This document shows positions 22,678-34,982 of a stretch of 64,000 nucleotides of DNA, piece by piece. The position numbers and the translations under genes are program-made. How positions within the stretch are numbered: the stretch's first letter is position 1; every line of letters starts with the position of its first letter. The DNA lies in NCBI GenBank assembly GCA_020744225.1, contig JAGMWG010000007.1, forward strand, positions 1,302,001-1,366,000, given 5' to 3'. This stretch comes from Paraphoma chrysanthemicola (lineage: Eukaryota > Ascomycota > Dothideomycetes > Pleosporales > Phaeosphaeriaceae). Under the pieces are notes generated by a model that was not told the origin of the DNA, ran no database searches, and saw only the letters and a list, made by a program, of their open reading frames with translations.

Positions 22678-25194
22678 TCACTGCCTCTTCCCCGGCTCCC
22701 TCACGCTCCCACTCCCACTACTCGCCTCATCCTCATCTTCGCTCGCAACCTCAAACTTCTCATTAAACGCATCCCCGCCATCGCGATCCCTATACGGGCC
22801 CTCGTCACCTCCTTCATCACTGAGTAAATCCTCATCCGACTCTCCCGCAAACGCATCATACAGCTCTCCACCGCGTCGGGCACGCTTCTTGCGCCCAGCC
22901 GCGGCGCCCAGCATGCCCGTGTCTTCGCGATCCTCAATATCGTCCAGGACCTCGAATTCGTAGGAATCGCGACTATCTCTAAGACGTTTGCGGCGTGCAA
23001 TGAACAAGTATGTGCCGAGACCGGCGATGAAGATAACAATGAGGGCGAGAGCGCCGTAGATCCAGATTTGGGTGCGCTTGGACACGCCAAATGTGGGGAA
23101 GGGATTAGGCAGGAAATTCTCAGAGGGTGTGGATGAAGCTGTCGCACTGGGGAGAGCGGTCGCTGTCTGTGCACCATTAGCCTGGGTCTGAGACGGCTTT
23201 TGGTTGACAGGGCGGTCGGGGTGGTCGGAGGGGATAGCGGTGATGGTAGGTTTGGTACCCGCTGGCATAGATACAACTGTGGTGTGTGCGGGGTGGTCGT
23301 CGATTTTGTTGTGGTCGTCGTCGTCGTGCTCGGTAGGAATGGGGAGGAGCTTGGCTTGCGAGGCGTCGATGGCTTCGCCCCAGAGACGGAGTTTCCAGTC
23401 GGTGAAGACACCACGCTTTTGATTACTGGTGACTACGTCTTTGACGATGACGGTCCATTTCCCGACGCCGGGTTCGCCCCAGTGGGCGACGGACATGAAA
23501 GTCCAGTCGATGTAACCCATTGGTGCATTGTCGTCGCGACGAGCTGTCGAGAGGTGGCTCACCATGCCACTGGGGGAGATGAGTTGGACCATGAGATCGC
23601 CACGGCGCTGGTGGTCCACATTCATTGTGAGAGTGATGTGCTCGACACGCTCAAAGTTGGCTTCCTTGAGCATATCGGCAGTGACTTCGAAGACACTGGC
23701 GAGACCGTGATCGCCCTCTGGGATCGCCTTCTTGACGTGCATCCAAGGTGACCAGAACCATGCTTGCGGCTTGACGAGTTTCCAGTCTTTTGCTTTCTCA
23801 ACAATGGCCCAAGCATCAAGCTTTCCGTATCCAAATTGATGGCTGTACATTCGGTCTAGAGATGTCTTGGTCCAGTCGCTTGGCGAGTCGAACGGCACGG
23901 CGGTCAGGACTGTGAGCCACTGGACGTCGCGCCACGTGAGATCAGGGCGGGCCTCAAGCAGGAGGGCATACACTCCGACGCCGATGGGTCCTGCTGCGGA
24001 TGTGCCTCCATGCTGGCTCGTGCATTTGTTCGCGCCCACATCGGTGGTGTGAATCGAGTCGCCGCCACCGCTGCTGTAAGTCACCACTAGCTGCGCAGAG
24101 CAGGCCTCCGAGTAGTAGGGATGTTGGTTGTTCTTGTCGATTGCGCCGACTGTGATGCTGTAAATGCTGTTCGTGTAGCCGTCGAAGTTGCAGTTGTCGT
24201 CGCTCGCAGCACCATTCCCGGCGGCGAAGACATAGATGGAGCCCTTGCCGCCGCGGCCTTGCTGTACAGCGGTGACCATTGCCTTCTTGATAAGAATGCC
24301 CGGGTCTTGCATAGTCTTACCGTCGTCTGGCGGGCCCCACGAGCACGAGTAGATGAAGTTCTTCTGCATCTCATAGTTGATGGCAAGGGCCTCGTCGATG
24401 TCCGTAATATCGCCCGAGAGAATGCGCACGCCTGACACCTTTGCATCATACGCCAGGCCAACACCGCAGGCATCGTTGCGTCCGGCGGCGATCTCTCCAG
24501 CGCAGCGCGTGCCGTGCCTGTCGTCTGAGAGCTTCGGTGTTGGGAGATCTGCGTGGTCGTTGTAATCGTGTGAGCCTTCGGCGAAGAAGTTGTCTTTCAA
24601 ATCCAAGCTGTCGTAGTCGAGACCATCGTCCACAACACAGGCCGTGACGCCCTTGCCAGTTATACCCTGCATCCACACGTCTGTGACGTTAATGTCGTTG
24701 CCTGGCGTCTTGACATTGAAGATGTGCCACTGCTCCTCAAAGATGGGGTCATGGATCTGCAGCTTGCTTGCGACTTCACGTTGCGCCCTTATGGCCTCGG
24801 TGACAGGCGGGCCAGCTCGCTCTTGCCGCTCTGGTATGACGCTGCGTTTCCAGTGCCGCGGCTTGATCTTCTGCTTCTGCGTGAAGTGTATGCTGTCCAG
24901 CGGGTGGCTTTCGAGCCCGACTTCCCGCTTCCGCCGCCGCCTTTTGAGCTCTTGTCGCGCATCGTCTACAATATCGTTGTCGTGCTTGGGCGCCTTGAAG
25001 ACGTGGTGTTGCGCAAGCGAGTCAAGGGGGCCTTCGTATGTCAGCCCGAGATGTGTGGCGAGCTCGTGCGGCGACGTCGAGGGCGCAATGTGGAGGGCAT
25101 AGTAGTCGTGGGTGGAGTAGTTGCGCGGCGGGAGGTGCCCTGCTGTGGCCAGAGTCGCTGCCGACAGCAGGGTCCAGAGGTGGGAAACGCGCAT
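22678..25194 (-). CDS. KEX2: kexin, Golgi proprotein convertase
   Basis: A single exon of 838 aa. The layout is signal peptide (1-19), propeptide with Arg-rich stretch at 84-90 and a likely autocleavage Lys-Arg at 116-117 (HWKR), then the S8B catalytic domain. The catalytic triad is D189 (VVDDGLDY), H227 (RHGTRCAG) and S399 (GGTSAAGP), with oxyanion N327 (FAAGNGA). A P-domain follows, then a Ser/Thr/Pro-rich stalk, one membrane helix near 706-730 (IWIYGALALIVIFIAGLGTYLF) and an acidic cytoplasmic tail with YEFEVLDD, a possible Golgi retrieval signal. The enzyme cuts after dibasic sites in secreted precursors. It is divergent from the PhoD gene. Confidence 0.97.
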   Translation of the reverse strand: MRVSHLWTLLSAATLATAGHLPPRNYSTHDYYALHIAPSTSPHELATHLGLTYEGPLDSLAQHHVFKAPKHDNDIVDDARQELKRRRRKREVGLESHPLDSIHFTQKQKIKPRHWKRSVIPERQERAGPPVTEAIRAQREVASKLQIHDPIFEEQWHIFNVKTPGNDINVTDVWMQGITGKGVTACVVDDGLDYDSLDLKDNFFAEGSHDYNDHADLPTPKLSDDRHGTRCAGEIAAGRNDACGVGLAYDAKVSGVRILSGDITDIDEALAINYEMQKNFIYSCSWGPPDDGKTMQDPGILIKKAMVTAVQQGRGGKGSIYVFAAGNGAASDDNCNFDGYTNSIYSITVGAIDKNNQHPYYSEACSAQLVVTYSSGGGDSIHTTDVGANKCTSQHGGTSAAGPIGVGVYALLLEARPDLTWRDVQWLTVLTAVPFDSPSDWTKTSLDRMYSHQFGYGKLDAWAIVEKAKDWKLVKPQAWFWSPWMHVKKAIPEGDHGLASVFEVTADMLKEANFERVEHITLTMNVDHQRRGDLMVQLISPSGMVSHLSTARRDDNAPMGYIDWTFMSVAHWGEPGVGKWTVIVKDVVTSNQKRGVFTDWKLRLWGEAIDASQAKLLPIPTEHDDDDHNKIDDHPAHTTVVSMPAGTKPTITAIPSDHPDRPVNQKPSQTQANGAQTATALPSATASSTPSENFLPNPFPTFGVSKRTQIWIYGALALIVIFIAGLGTYLFIARRKRLRDSRDSYEFEVLDDIEDREDTGMLGAAAGRKKRARRGGELYDAFAGESDEDLLSDEGGDEGPYRDRDGGDAFNEKFEVASEDEDEASSGSGSVREPGKRQ

Positions 25195-26132
25195 GGCGAA
25201 AGCGCCGGAGTAGTGCTATGGGCGGACGGTTGCCAGCATGTGATGCTTCCGGGCTGGTTGGCGTGCTGTAGCGAAAGATTCGAAGGGCGGGGTGCAGCGA
25301 GCGGAGTGTGGTGGGTGCGGTGGAGTTGAGGATACCTGGCAGGTGAAAGAGTATCGAGGCTTATTGAGGCAGGAGTTGGGATGGTCGGCCGTTGAACAAG
25401 GGTATCAAGGTCTAATCGCGAGTCCCGGGCCCAAATGCTGAAAGAAGCGATGCGAGGTGTAGAAATACAGAGGTGCGATGCGAAGCGACTGGAGTGACTT
25501 ACTGCGCGCAGCACAGTGAGTGGCAGGCTTCGCGACTCCGACGTAGATGCGTTTGAAGTGACCACTTCTCTCACATCGCTCCGCCATGTCTTGCCTCTGG
25601 GGGCGCTCAGGTTCCCGGGCCCAGGCCGCATCGGGCAAAGGCCACCGCTCAGGGTTCAGCGCGGCAGAATCGGCAGGCGGTGTGGAGCGAAGGTGCAGGT
25701 GCCCTCCCAACCTCTCCAGCCATGCCAACCCCACGGGCTGCATATTGAGCTGGCCGTCATGGATATCAAGGTTTCCTCCCTGCATCTCCCAGCCCTCGTC
25801 CCCTGTAGAAGAGCATCTCGTTCCTCGAGCCGCATCGTCCATCTCGTCCCTATCGCATCGTCTTGTCCCTTGTGAACATCCCCAGGCCACATTCACATTC
25901 ACATTCACAGCCCTGCATTGCATTGCATCGCACACGCACCTCACCTCACCACCCTGCACCAGCTATTCTTAGGTAGATACCACAAATCTACAATGTTTGG
26001 GAGCAAATTCTAAGACGTCAATGTGACAGTACTACCTGCGCAATTATTCCAGCTTTCCAAGGCTGCACAAGAGCTTGATTGGTGCCGTCTCAGACCAGGT
26101 CACCACCGTAGGCCCTATGGTCTCGTCGCAAC
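25195..26132. other. divergent intergenic region KEX2/PhoD
   Basis: About 0.9 kb. It contains short direct repeats (see 25888-25928) and overlapping featureless open frames on both strands. It must carry the promoters of KEX2 and the PhoD phosphatase. Confidence 0.5.
25888..25928. repeat. short tandem repeats (CACATT and GCATT)
   Basis: Three near-perfect copies of CACATT are followed within ten bases by three copies of GCATT. They lie about 200 bases upstream of the PhoD start codon. They look like simple replication-slippage repeats. Confidence 0.7.
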
Positions 26133-29100
26133 ATGGACAGCAGTAACTCCACGAGGGTCGCCAACTCGAGCCTCCTCAAGGCACCCGAAGCATACCCGCA
26201 GAAGCGCGGCTCCTCCTACCGCCGCCCCGTCGATGCGCAGCCGACATTTGTCCCCGTCCAAGAGCCAATGTCCGGCACCGTTCCGAGTAACACAGCACGA
26301 CCAGTCGCTGCAGCTGCCTCTACAAATGGCGTCCCCAGGAGCTCTTCGCAGCGGCGGCGACAGAGCCAGCAGATCCCGCCTCCAACGTCTGGCGCCATGC
26401 AAGAATCCGTTCCCGCTGCGCCAGATGTCCCCCGCGCACCGCCCACATCATACCGCGACCCCTACTCGTCCAAAGCGAGCGCAAGAGGGCCACCGCGGCA
26501 GCAGTCGGCGCGATCGCGCGACCCCGCCATCCAGCTGAACACCAGCAGACAGCAGCCCACGATCCAGTCAGCCGCAGATAGGCTCTCAGAGCTGCGTGCA
26601 CCCCCATATGCGCCATTCGAGCCGCTATCCGGCACCGTCGAGCGCCGAAACTCGCAGCGCAAACCATCAGTACCGGACCGGTCGCCGCTGCAGAAGCTCG
26701 AGGGCAAGCTCGATGACATTAGCAAGGAGGAGAGGCGCGCACGGATACTGGAAGCGGAGCTGGCAGCGCAAGAAAAGGTCGAGGCCGAGGCGAGAGCTCG
26801 ACGGGCACGAGAGGCAGCCGCCCGGCAGCAGAGAGTCGTTTCACAGCCAGTGTCGAAAGCAGAACCAGCTGCCAGCGCACCGAACCGAACCACGAGCACT
26901 AGACGCCATGTCTCGATGCCCATACAGAACAGAACCATGTCGCCAGACGTCAGCGACTTGGAATCTGAAATTGGCTACGATGTAAGTGAGCCATGGGATC
27001 CATCTGCCCCCCGCAACGCGCCTGCCCAGACTCCACAACGCGCCCCTTCGCAGAAGCAATACCGCGCGTCCTCGGGCACATACAGAATGCCGCACACGGA
27101 CGTCAATGTAGCGCGGAACCCCAGCGTCAAGGGCAAGGAGCCCTCGGGTGTCGCGAGGGGCAGTGGCAGCTTTCGCGATCGCAGCACAGGGCCAGCGTCC
27201 CAAAATGTTCACAGGAAGCCAATAGCTGCTCCCACCGGCCTCGGGTTGGTAGGCGTGGATGATGCTTCAGCAGGTGCCGACGTCACTCGCGCAGCAAGTC
27301 AACGAGCTCCCCTCGGATCGAATTCAGTAAATCGTAATGTCAGCACCGACAGGAAAAGAGATAGTAGAGGCATCTTGCAGGCACAGATGGAGATGCAACA
27401 GCAGCAGATAGATCAGAAAGGAAGCTCTCGAGGCCTCGACCAGCGTTCAGGGCAGCCCTACGACCCTCCAGTAGCTCCCACAACTCGCAAGAGTGTCGGG
27501 TTTTCTGAGCCGGACTCGGATCTGCACCACCAAAAGTCACAGGAATCGCGCAACCACCACCACTGGAGGCATCACGAAGGTGGAGAGGATAGACGATACA
27601 TTGCGCCACCAATGCTCGAGGAGTGGAGAGGAGCGCCAGTTGGTGCGCTTGTATCCGAAGATCTTGATCTGGAGGCTCCCGTCAGACAGAACAACACCAA
27701 CAAGGCGTGGTGGGAAGAGAGTCAGTCGTCTCGAAGACGACGCTCAAGCGGTGGCTACGCAGAACCTACCTACGACGGTTATGCGGATCATCCTGTTGCG
27801 CAAACCTCCTTCAATCCACCGCTGTACCTCAAGTGTGGGCCCTTACTGCGCTACACTGGTCTTCGTAGAGATATCAGCAGACCTGGGAAGGAGAAGGAGA
27901 TCTGGCGAGGGAGTGTCATGATTGTCACAGTCGACGCAGAATCGTCATACACACGGCCACCCACATTACGACTCTTCAAGCAGCCCATGGACATACTTCC
28001 CCCACCACCCATGGAAGTCGATGACTTGGACCCTGCCTATGTGGATCCCATCGAAGGTCAGACAAAGGTGTCGCGGACTGGCAGAACCCTCTTCGTCAAG
28101 CCTATTGATGAGCTCGATGGAGACCAAGATCTGTCTCGCATTGAAGATGACACCGGCATCTTCTCACAATCGCGCAGCACATCAGGCCTAAATGGAGCGG
28201 GTTCTAAGTCTACCCGCATACACAAAAAGGACGGCGAGAAAATTGGCAAGTTTCGCGAGATACCAGGCATTCGTCTGCATGCCGAAAGAGGCGTTACGTT
28301 CTGGCGCTTCAATCTCGAGGTCGAGCTCGGAAGCAGCCAAGTTCGCGTTGCCTACAAGATCAATCACGGACCTGCTGTTGGCTTCTGGGTGCCAGCCAAA
28401 GGCGAATCTATGAACATCATGTTCCACAGCTGCAACGGCTTTTCCTTCAGCGTCGATTCAACCCAATTCTGTGGACCAGACCCATTGTGGCGCGATGTTC
28501 TGAATACCCACCAGAACAGGCCTTTCCACGTCATGGTCGGCGGTGGCGATCAGATTTACAACGACGCCGCCATGAGGCAGACGACACTGTTCAAGCAATG
28601 GACCGAGAACAAGAACCCTATGCAAAAGCACAACGCCCCTTTTACGGAAGAAATGCAGAACGAGTTGGAGCAATTCTACCTAGATCGCTACTCCATGTGG
28701 TTCTCACAAGGCTTGTTCGGGATGGCAAACTCCCAGATCCCCATGGTCAACATTTGGGACGACCACGACATCATCGATGTAAGTGATGACACAGATATGT
28801 CCACGCATTTGCTAATCAGCTACAGGGCTTCGGATCTTACCCTCACCACTTCATGCAAACCCCGGTTTTTACCGGAATTGGAGCCGTTGCGTTCAAGTAC
28901 TACATGCTATTCCAGCATCAATCCGTAGCAGCGGAGACTGAGAAGACCGAGCCTTCCTGGATCCTCGGCAAGAGTCCTGGTCCGTATATCAAGGAGAGAT
29001 CTCGTAGCGTATTTCTCAACCTCGGTCGCCAAGTAGCATTCCTTGGCCTTGATTGCCGTACAGAACGACAGCGCGACGAGATAATGACGGAGGACTCGTA

Positions 29101-31435
29101 TGATGTCGTCTTTGATCGACTTGAAGACGAGATTATCAAGGGCGAGACCAAGCATCTCATTGTGCTCTTGGGAGTGCCGATCGCATATCCACGCCTCAAC
29201 TTCCTCGAGAACATACTAACGAGTCGTTTGATGGACCCAATCAAAGCAATGGGCCGCGCGGGTATGCTAGGCAATTTTGTCAACAAATTTGACGGCGGCG
29301 TAGAGATCTTGGATGACCTGGATGACCACTGGACTGCGAAACATCACAAAGACGAGCGAAACTGGCTGATCAGAGAACTTCAGCATATTGCATCGACAAA
29401 ATCTGTTCGCGTCACAATCCTCGGAGGCGATGTTCACCTCGCAGCAGTTGGCCAATTCTTCACGAACAAGAAGTTCAATGTGCCCAAAGACAAGGATCAT
29501 CGATATATGATGAATGTTGTATCTTCGGCAATAGTCAACACTCCACCACCGGATCTTATGGCAGACATCATCAACAAGCGAAACAAGATTCACCATCTCG
29601 ATGCCGAGACTGACGAGAATATGATTCCAATATTCACGCACGATGTTGATGGAAAGAAGCGAAACAATAATCATCTCCTGCCTCGTCGAAATTGGTGCAG
29701 TATCAGAGAGTTCAAGCCAGGCGCTACTCCTCCAGGAACGCCATCACCGCCAACAACTGCGGAGAACGGTCGACGACCTTCCCTAGGACAAATGGTGAGA
29801 CGATTCAGCAGTGATCAGGGTGGACGGCCGGGTCGCTCTCGAGGGCCGCCACTCTCATACCACAATAACCCTGCTTATGCTACCGCGGACGAACTGCAGA
29901 TCGGTTCGCACAATCAACCACAGTCCTCATTCTCACCGGATCGGTCAGAGTCAGAGAGACCCCGTTCGCGCCGCAATTCATTGACTTCGCTCTTCCGGCG
30001 TCGCGCATCGGTTGATAGCGTTGCTCGCCCCGAGTCATCGAGGAGTGTGCCGGGGATTGGGAACAGCATCGACACTGCCGCTGATTTGCCCAGCACTTTC
30101 CATCGCCGGCCGAGCGTACTGGGCAAAGCTGGCTTCAAGCAGCGGGGAGACTTTGTGAACCTCCAAGGAGGCCTTGATATCTGCCTGAACATGGAAGTGT
30201 CCCAGCATGATCCTGCTGGAATCACAGCACCATATCGCCTCATTGTGCCAGCGCTCGATTACATACCACCGATTGGTGGCGTGGCTGAGAAACCCCGTCG
30301 CAAGAAAGGCATGTTTGGTGGTGTCTTTGGCGGCGGTCGACGCAAGAGAGCAACAATCGGCGACGATGGTAACTCGCTGTCGGGTAGCGAGAGTGGTAGC
30401 GAGCTGGGAGAAGTCTCATCTGAGGACGAAGAGGAGCGCGCACGTCAGAGGTACAAGGTTGGCCCCCGAATCCTAATCCCAGGATTTGGTTCAAAGAACA
30501 AGCGAACCTCAACTTCTGCACAAGCCGCCAACCCTGAAAAGCGTCTCAGCTCTGGCTATCACACTAACAGCACTCGAGACGTAGTCCCAGATCACGTCGA
30601 CGACTCCCGCAATCTCGCGCCGCAAACAAGCCACGACCGTAGGCAGAGCGTGGATGTTTCGGGCCATGGTTCAAGAGGTTCTGCATGGGAATCGGTTCCA
30701 GCAAAGCGACACGTTAGTGCTCCTCACCCGAGTCAAACATCGACTACGACTACTACAAACACAACGACACATACTGCTGTACTACCATCCCGCTCCAACA
30801 CAATCTCTCGGAAGCAGCCCACCTATAATTCCTCTCACAAGTCACAACTTCCCGCGCCGGCACCTGAGCCCGAGCCAAAGGTCTACAGGAAGTCTATGGG
30901 GGGCATCCTGAATCAGCATCGGGACAATGAGTTTGAGCGCGAAGCTCACGTGCTTACCCACACTTCAACGCGGTCCAAGAGAGAGTCTTACCCGCCTCAT
31001 CCCGCTATTGTTGGCGCCGGCCCAGGATCGCCTTACAGCCGTGACGGCATGCAAGCTCGACACGATGCTGGTCCTGGCGACTACTTTGCCTCTGGCGGGC
31101 GCGACGGTCAAAGCAACCCCTCAGCCGCACCCACCACTCGAGGCTATACTACCGGCGGCGCCGAGCGCGGTGCAGTCCAAACAGCACAGTACGCACAAGT
31201 GCCACAGGCGCCACGAGGCGGCTACGACCGCACATCGTACCCCACGACAGGCTACCCAAGCAGGAACGGTACTGCTGGTGTTGGCGCTCCATATCTCGGT
31301 GACGGACGGTACGCAGATGAGGACTATGACAGTGTCGATGACGACGACGACAGGAGCTACAGTGGCCAAGGGCCAGTGAGCGAAGAGAGCTTTGTCCCGC
31401 CAAAGCCGAAGAAGAAGTGGCAGATTTGGAGGTAA
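26133..31435 (+). CDS. PhoD-type metallophosphatase with long disordered extensions
   Basis: Two exons (26133-28778 and 28826-31435) with a 47-nt intron give 1751 aa, which is very long. Residues 1 to about 560 are Ser/Pro/Arg/Gln-rich and low-complexity, with one short coiled segment near 200-235 (KEERRARILEAELAAQEKVEAEARAR region). The catalytic core runs from about 570 to 1160: GGGDQIYND near 803, NIWDDHDIIDG at 875-883 spanning the intron, and ILGGDVHLAAVG near 1084. These are the metal-binding motifs of the PhoD family. The C-terminal 550 residues are again disordered, with Ser/Arg-rich and acidic blocks and a basic Trp-containing end (KKKWQIWR). No signal peptide or membrane helix is seen, so it is probably cytoplasmic. 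The substrate is unknown. Confidence 0.9.
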
Positions 31436-32888
31436 TATATAACTTTTTGGGGAGTACGGGCCGGGAAGAGGCGGGATGGATGGGATGGATTTAACGACCT
31501 CACGAATTGGATACCTTGGGTTGCCTTGGAATAGCAGATACATAATCATGGCGCTTGTGGCGTGCATCTTGCTTAGCGTTGCGGTTTTTAGCATAGCGTT
31601 CATAGTGCTCGAACTCATATTGCATATTGTTTAACCTCACCTTGCGCAGATTAGTTTGCTCTTGTGTCTCCCAAGTGGTTTATCGTCAGCACCCTTTGCT
31701 CATACTATGCAACCTGGTACACGCTATTGGGGCAGCGAAGAGGGACATGAGAAGGAGAAGATAAACTCAACGCAGCTTGTCTGTCCTTCCAAATCTTGTT
31801 TAAAATACAACACTTCACACGTACGAGTTCCTAGCGCCCAAGACATGTCTCTAAGAGAAGATGTACGTTAGAGATTACACCATCAGGTGAGAGCGAATCT
31901 TTTTTGACGCCTGACAACAAATGCTTCGACGAGGAAGAAGTGCTGGAGACGATGGACTGGATATGTATACGGCCGGGCTCTGAAAGACTCGTATCAGTAT
32001 CAATAAGATACCAGTCTATAGTGCACTCGTGATGAATTATTGGAAACCAGAAGTGGTGCGCAAGACATCGGCGATGCAGAATGCACTTTGGTGCCCACGC
32101 CATAGGACAAATGCGCGTATCTTTTGCAATCTTAGAAAGATGATTAGATACGGAGCAGGAACCTTGGTGAGCAAGAGAGACTTATATACAGCATCTACGA
32201 CAAATTGATTGCACGACGAGCCAGGTCATCATGTGACACGATCGTTCATTTAAAAAGTTCGTTTGAAAAGAGGGGAGAAGAAGCGGGCGAGACAGACATG
32301 GAACTACTCGAAATGGTTCTCCGGTACTCACACCATCAAACCCATCATGGTTAATTCGAGACTTCTTGCAAGAAGATTCTCATGAAGGAAGGAACGCTTG
32401 AGCGGAGTGATTGAATTTATACATCTACTCGGCAAGCCGTACCATGCTCGAAAACATGAGATTCTCGCGACTTTTCCTTTGAAAGGACAAAGATTCGAAC
32501 AACATAGACGCCCAGGGTGTTCACTCCGATTGTCGCCGTTCAGATCGGTCATGTGCTCTCTAACTACTCACACCAAGCAACCACTCATGAACCCATGTTC
32601 CGTTCCATTCTCCCACCAAACAGGACATACGACTTGACGTAACATATCTTTGGACAATGTGGAGTCGAGCGCTAAAATGATTGATGTAGGACGTATATCT
32701 CTCAAAGCAGAACGAAAGCTTTATATACCTTCTCAATACCAAGCCCCAAGCTCCGTGTGATGAAAGATGACCGGACAGTGCAATTGACGCAACGCAATAC
32801 CCCGGGACATTACTTTCTGTGCTATGAGCAGACAAGTTGAAAAGGATATCCCATGGGTACGTTGACTTTACCATTTCATGATGAACAT

Positions 32889-32928
<40 letters not shown>

Positions 32929-33270
32929 CAAATAGCTTCGTCGTGGTTTCAGTTTCACACATGCACATGGAATTCCAGGTAACTTGGCAAAAAAAGAGGA
33001 TAGAGAAGCAAGACATCGCATCATAGAACCATTTTTTCGATTCTACTATGACATGAGAATGTCCATGATCGTATTTTCGACGGCATCATTCCTCACACGT
33101 ATTTATGATATAGAGTTTCAAATGAGAGAAAGAAAGCGAGTAAGAACAGAGGGGATTCATCTATTCGGCTGGGAAGAGGCACAGATCATTTCATCGCAAT
33201 GCCAAAGTACATGAGATAATGTGGTTTGGAGAATTTACTTGCTTCGAATATCATTTCATGTACAATATCC
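31436..33270. other. large intergenic region, 1.8 kb
   Basis: This lies between convergent genes, the PhoD phosphatase on the left and SEC20 on the right. It is relatively AT-rich, carries a (CA)18 microsatellite, and has open frames only up to 154 codons, one of which simply translates the microsatellite. No gene, RNA or mobile element is recognised. Confidence 0.5.
32890..32925. repeat. (CA)18 dinucleotide microsatellite
   Basis: An uninterrupted run of CA repeats, about 36 bases, in the intergenic region between the PhoD and SEC20 genes. It is likely polymorphic. Confidence 0.95.
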
Positions 33271-34669
33271 TCATAACTCATCCTTCTCTTTCCTCCCTCC
33301 CGCCTGTCCCTCCACTTCCACCGCCTGCTTCTCCGCCTGCTCAGCCTCAAACTTCGCCCTCTCCTTATCCTCCTCCCACATCTTCTTCTTCGGGTTCCGC
33401 GGCTTATCGCTCTCCTTTAAAATCGTGCCATCGCCTCTTCTTACCGGTCCCTCTTCTTCCTCCTGAGCCTGCTGCCTGAACTGAGGGTGATCCGGCACAC
33501 CTTGCTGCTGTTGTTGTTGATTCTGTTCCGCCATTCTGCCGACGTGTTGTGAATGTGAACCTGGTGGACTAGGATCCTGTCCGTTCATGTACCCGCGTCC
33601 TCCGCCGCCAACGCGAATGTACGGTTGTTGCTGGGGAATGTTCGGGTCGCGCCGTGGTATGCCGCCTGTTGCGCTGGGCTTGACTATCAGACTTGTAGAC
33701 GGGCTAGCGGCGACCGATGTCGTTGCTGATGAGGCGGTGGCAAGGCCAAAGACACCGAGGACAATGCGGAAGACAAGTTTGAGCGGCCAGATGAGGAACC
33801 AAGTCAGTGGTCCGTATAGCCAGCGGCGAAAAATGAGCCAGATGACGGTTGTGATGAGGACGTAGAAGGTAGTCTCGAGATACCACGTGTCACTCTTTGT
33901 GCTCTTGAGGAGGGCCGAGACCAAGTTCTTGCTGTTTGCAAGGAGCGTATTCAGATCTGAGTACTTTTCTCCGAGGTCTGCGAGCGCGGCTGTGGACTGT
34001 TCGAGTGTTTCTTGTGCGAAGCGTGAGCGCGATAGCTCTCCTTGCATCAACTGGTGTGTCCGTCGCAATGCAGCAGTGACGTCTGACGATGCCTGTGCGA
34101 CTACCTCGCCTTCCGGAAGGCCTTGTGCTTGTTTTCGCTGGCGGTATGTGGAAGACGGAGTGGATGTGCCTGATTGTAGATTGGAGAAGAGGAGCTCGCG
34201 TTCCTTGAGCTTCGCGCGGTCGGCGTTGTGTTTCGCCGTGAGCTGTGCCTTGCGGAACTGCGATCGGGATCTATGAGAGTACTGTTAGCACATATTCATG
34301 CGTCATGAGATTCGAATGCGCTCACGATCTCAGGTCCTCGGTCAGTCTTGCCAGCAGCACTGCAAGTCTACTCCGCTCGCTCTCGGTCTTGCTATCTCTT
34401 CTTCTGCCAGTATTGTTGCCCGTTCCAACAACGTCCTCAACCTCCTGTCTCAGAAGTTCAAGCTCTTCTTCTGTGCCTTTCAAGCTCTCATGTATCTCAG
34501 CACTTAGTTCCAATCGCACATCTCCTTCCTCGTTATTCAGAGGCTGTGATCCAGGCTGGAAGTCTAGTTTAGCAAGGCGCTGAATGAGTTGGCCGGTCGC
34601 TTTGTTGGAATCTGAGAGCGCCGTCAGACGAGTCGTGAGCGCTTGCGTAGTAGAAGGGAGAGGTGGCAT
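33271..34669 (-). CDS. SEC20: SNARE protein Sec20
   Basis: Exon 1 (34669-34326) and exon 2 (34270-33271) flank a 55-nt intron, giving 447 aa. The N-terminal half is helical, with a region around AEIHESLKGTEEELELLRQEV. The Sec20 domain follows: LRRTHQLMQGELSRSRFAQETLEQS, LLANSKNLVSALLKSTKSDTWYLE, then a membrane helix (TTFYVLITTVIWLIFRRWL). After the membrane comes a Gln/Pro/Glu-rich segment that would face the ER lumen, ending in KDEL, a retrieval signal as seen with HDEL in yeast Sec20. The protein serves in Golgi-to-ER retrograde fusion with Ufe1, Use1 and Sec22 and with the Dsl1 tether. An in-frame Met 48 nt upstream is possible. It is divergent from mL53. Confidence 0.93.
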
Positions 34670-34982
34670 TGTATTGTCGCGGAATCGGAAAGGTGGTTTG
34701 AATATGTGCAGCGACACCTATGACGGAGCCGCTACGGGGGGCGGTTAACACGTGGGGTTACGGCTGACGGGTTAGGCTCGCTGCGCCAAAATGATCTTCA
34801 AGCTCGGGCCGTAGGATTTCGCGGGCCAACCATCACGAAGGCCAGCAACGTCAATTGCACTCCCAGCTCGTCGCGCAGCTACGAATCAAGTATGTCTTCC
34901 TCTAAGCTATGCACATCTGTGCTGTACTGACACCACCAAGCTGCTCGGCACTCCCTGCATCGCACATACCTCTACAGCCACC
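34670..34982. promoter_or_regulatory. bidirectional promoter region SEC20/mL53
   Basis: The 313 bp between the two start codons is shared by both genes. No confident TATA box is seen. A pyrimidine-rich patch sits before the mL53 start. Confidence 0.4.

Noticed and set aside
32560..33024. 154-codon minus-strand frame
   Set aside because: It includes a Cys-Val run that simply translates the CA microsatellite; not a gene.
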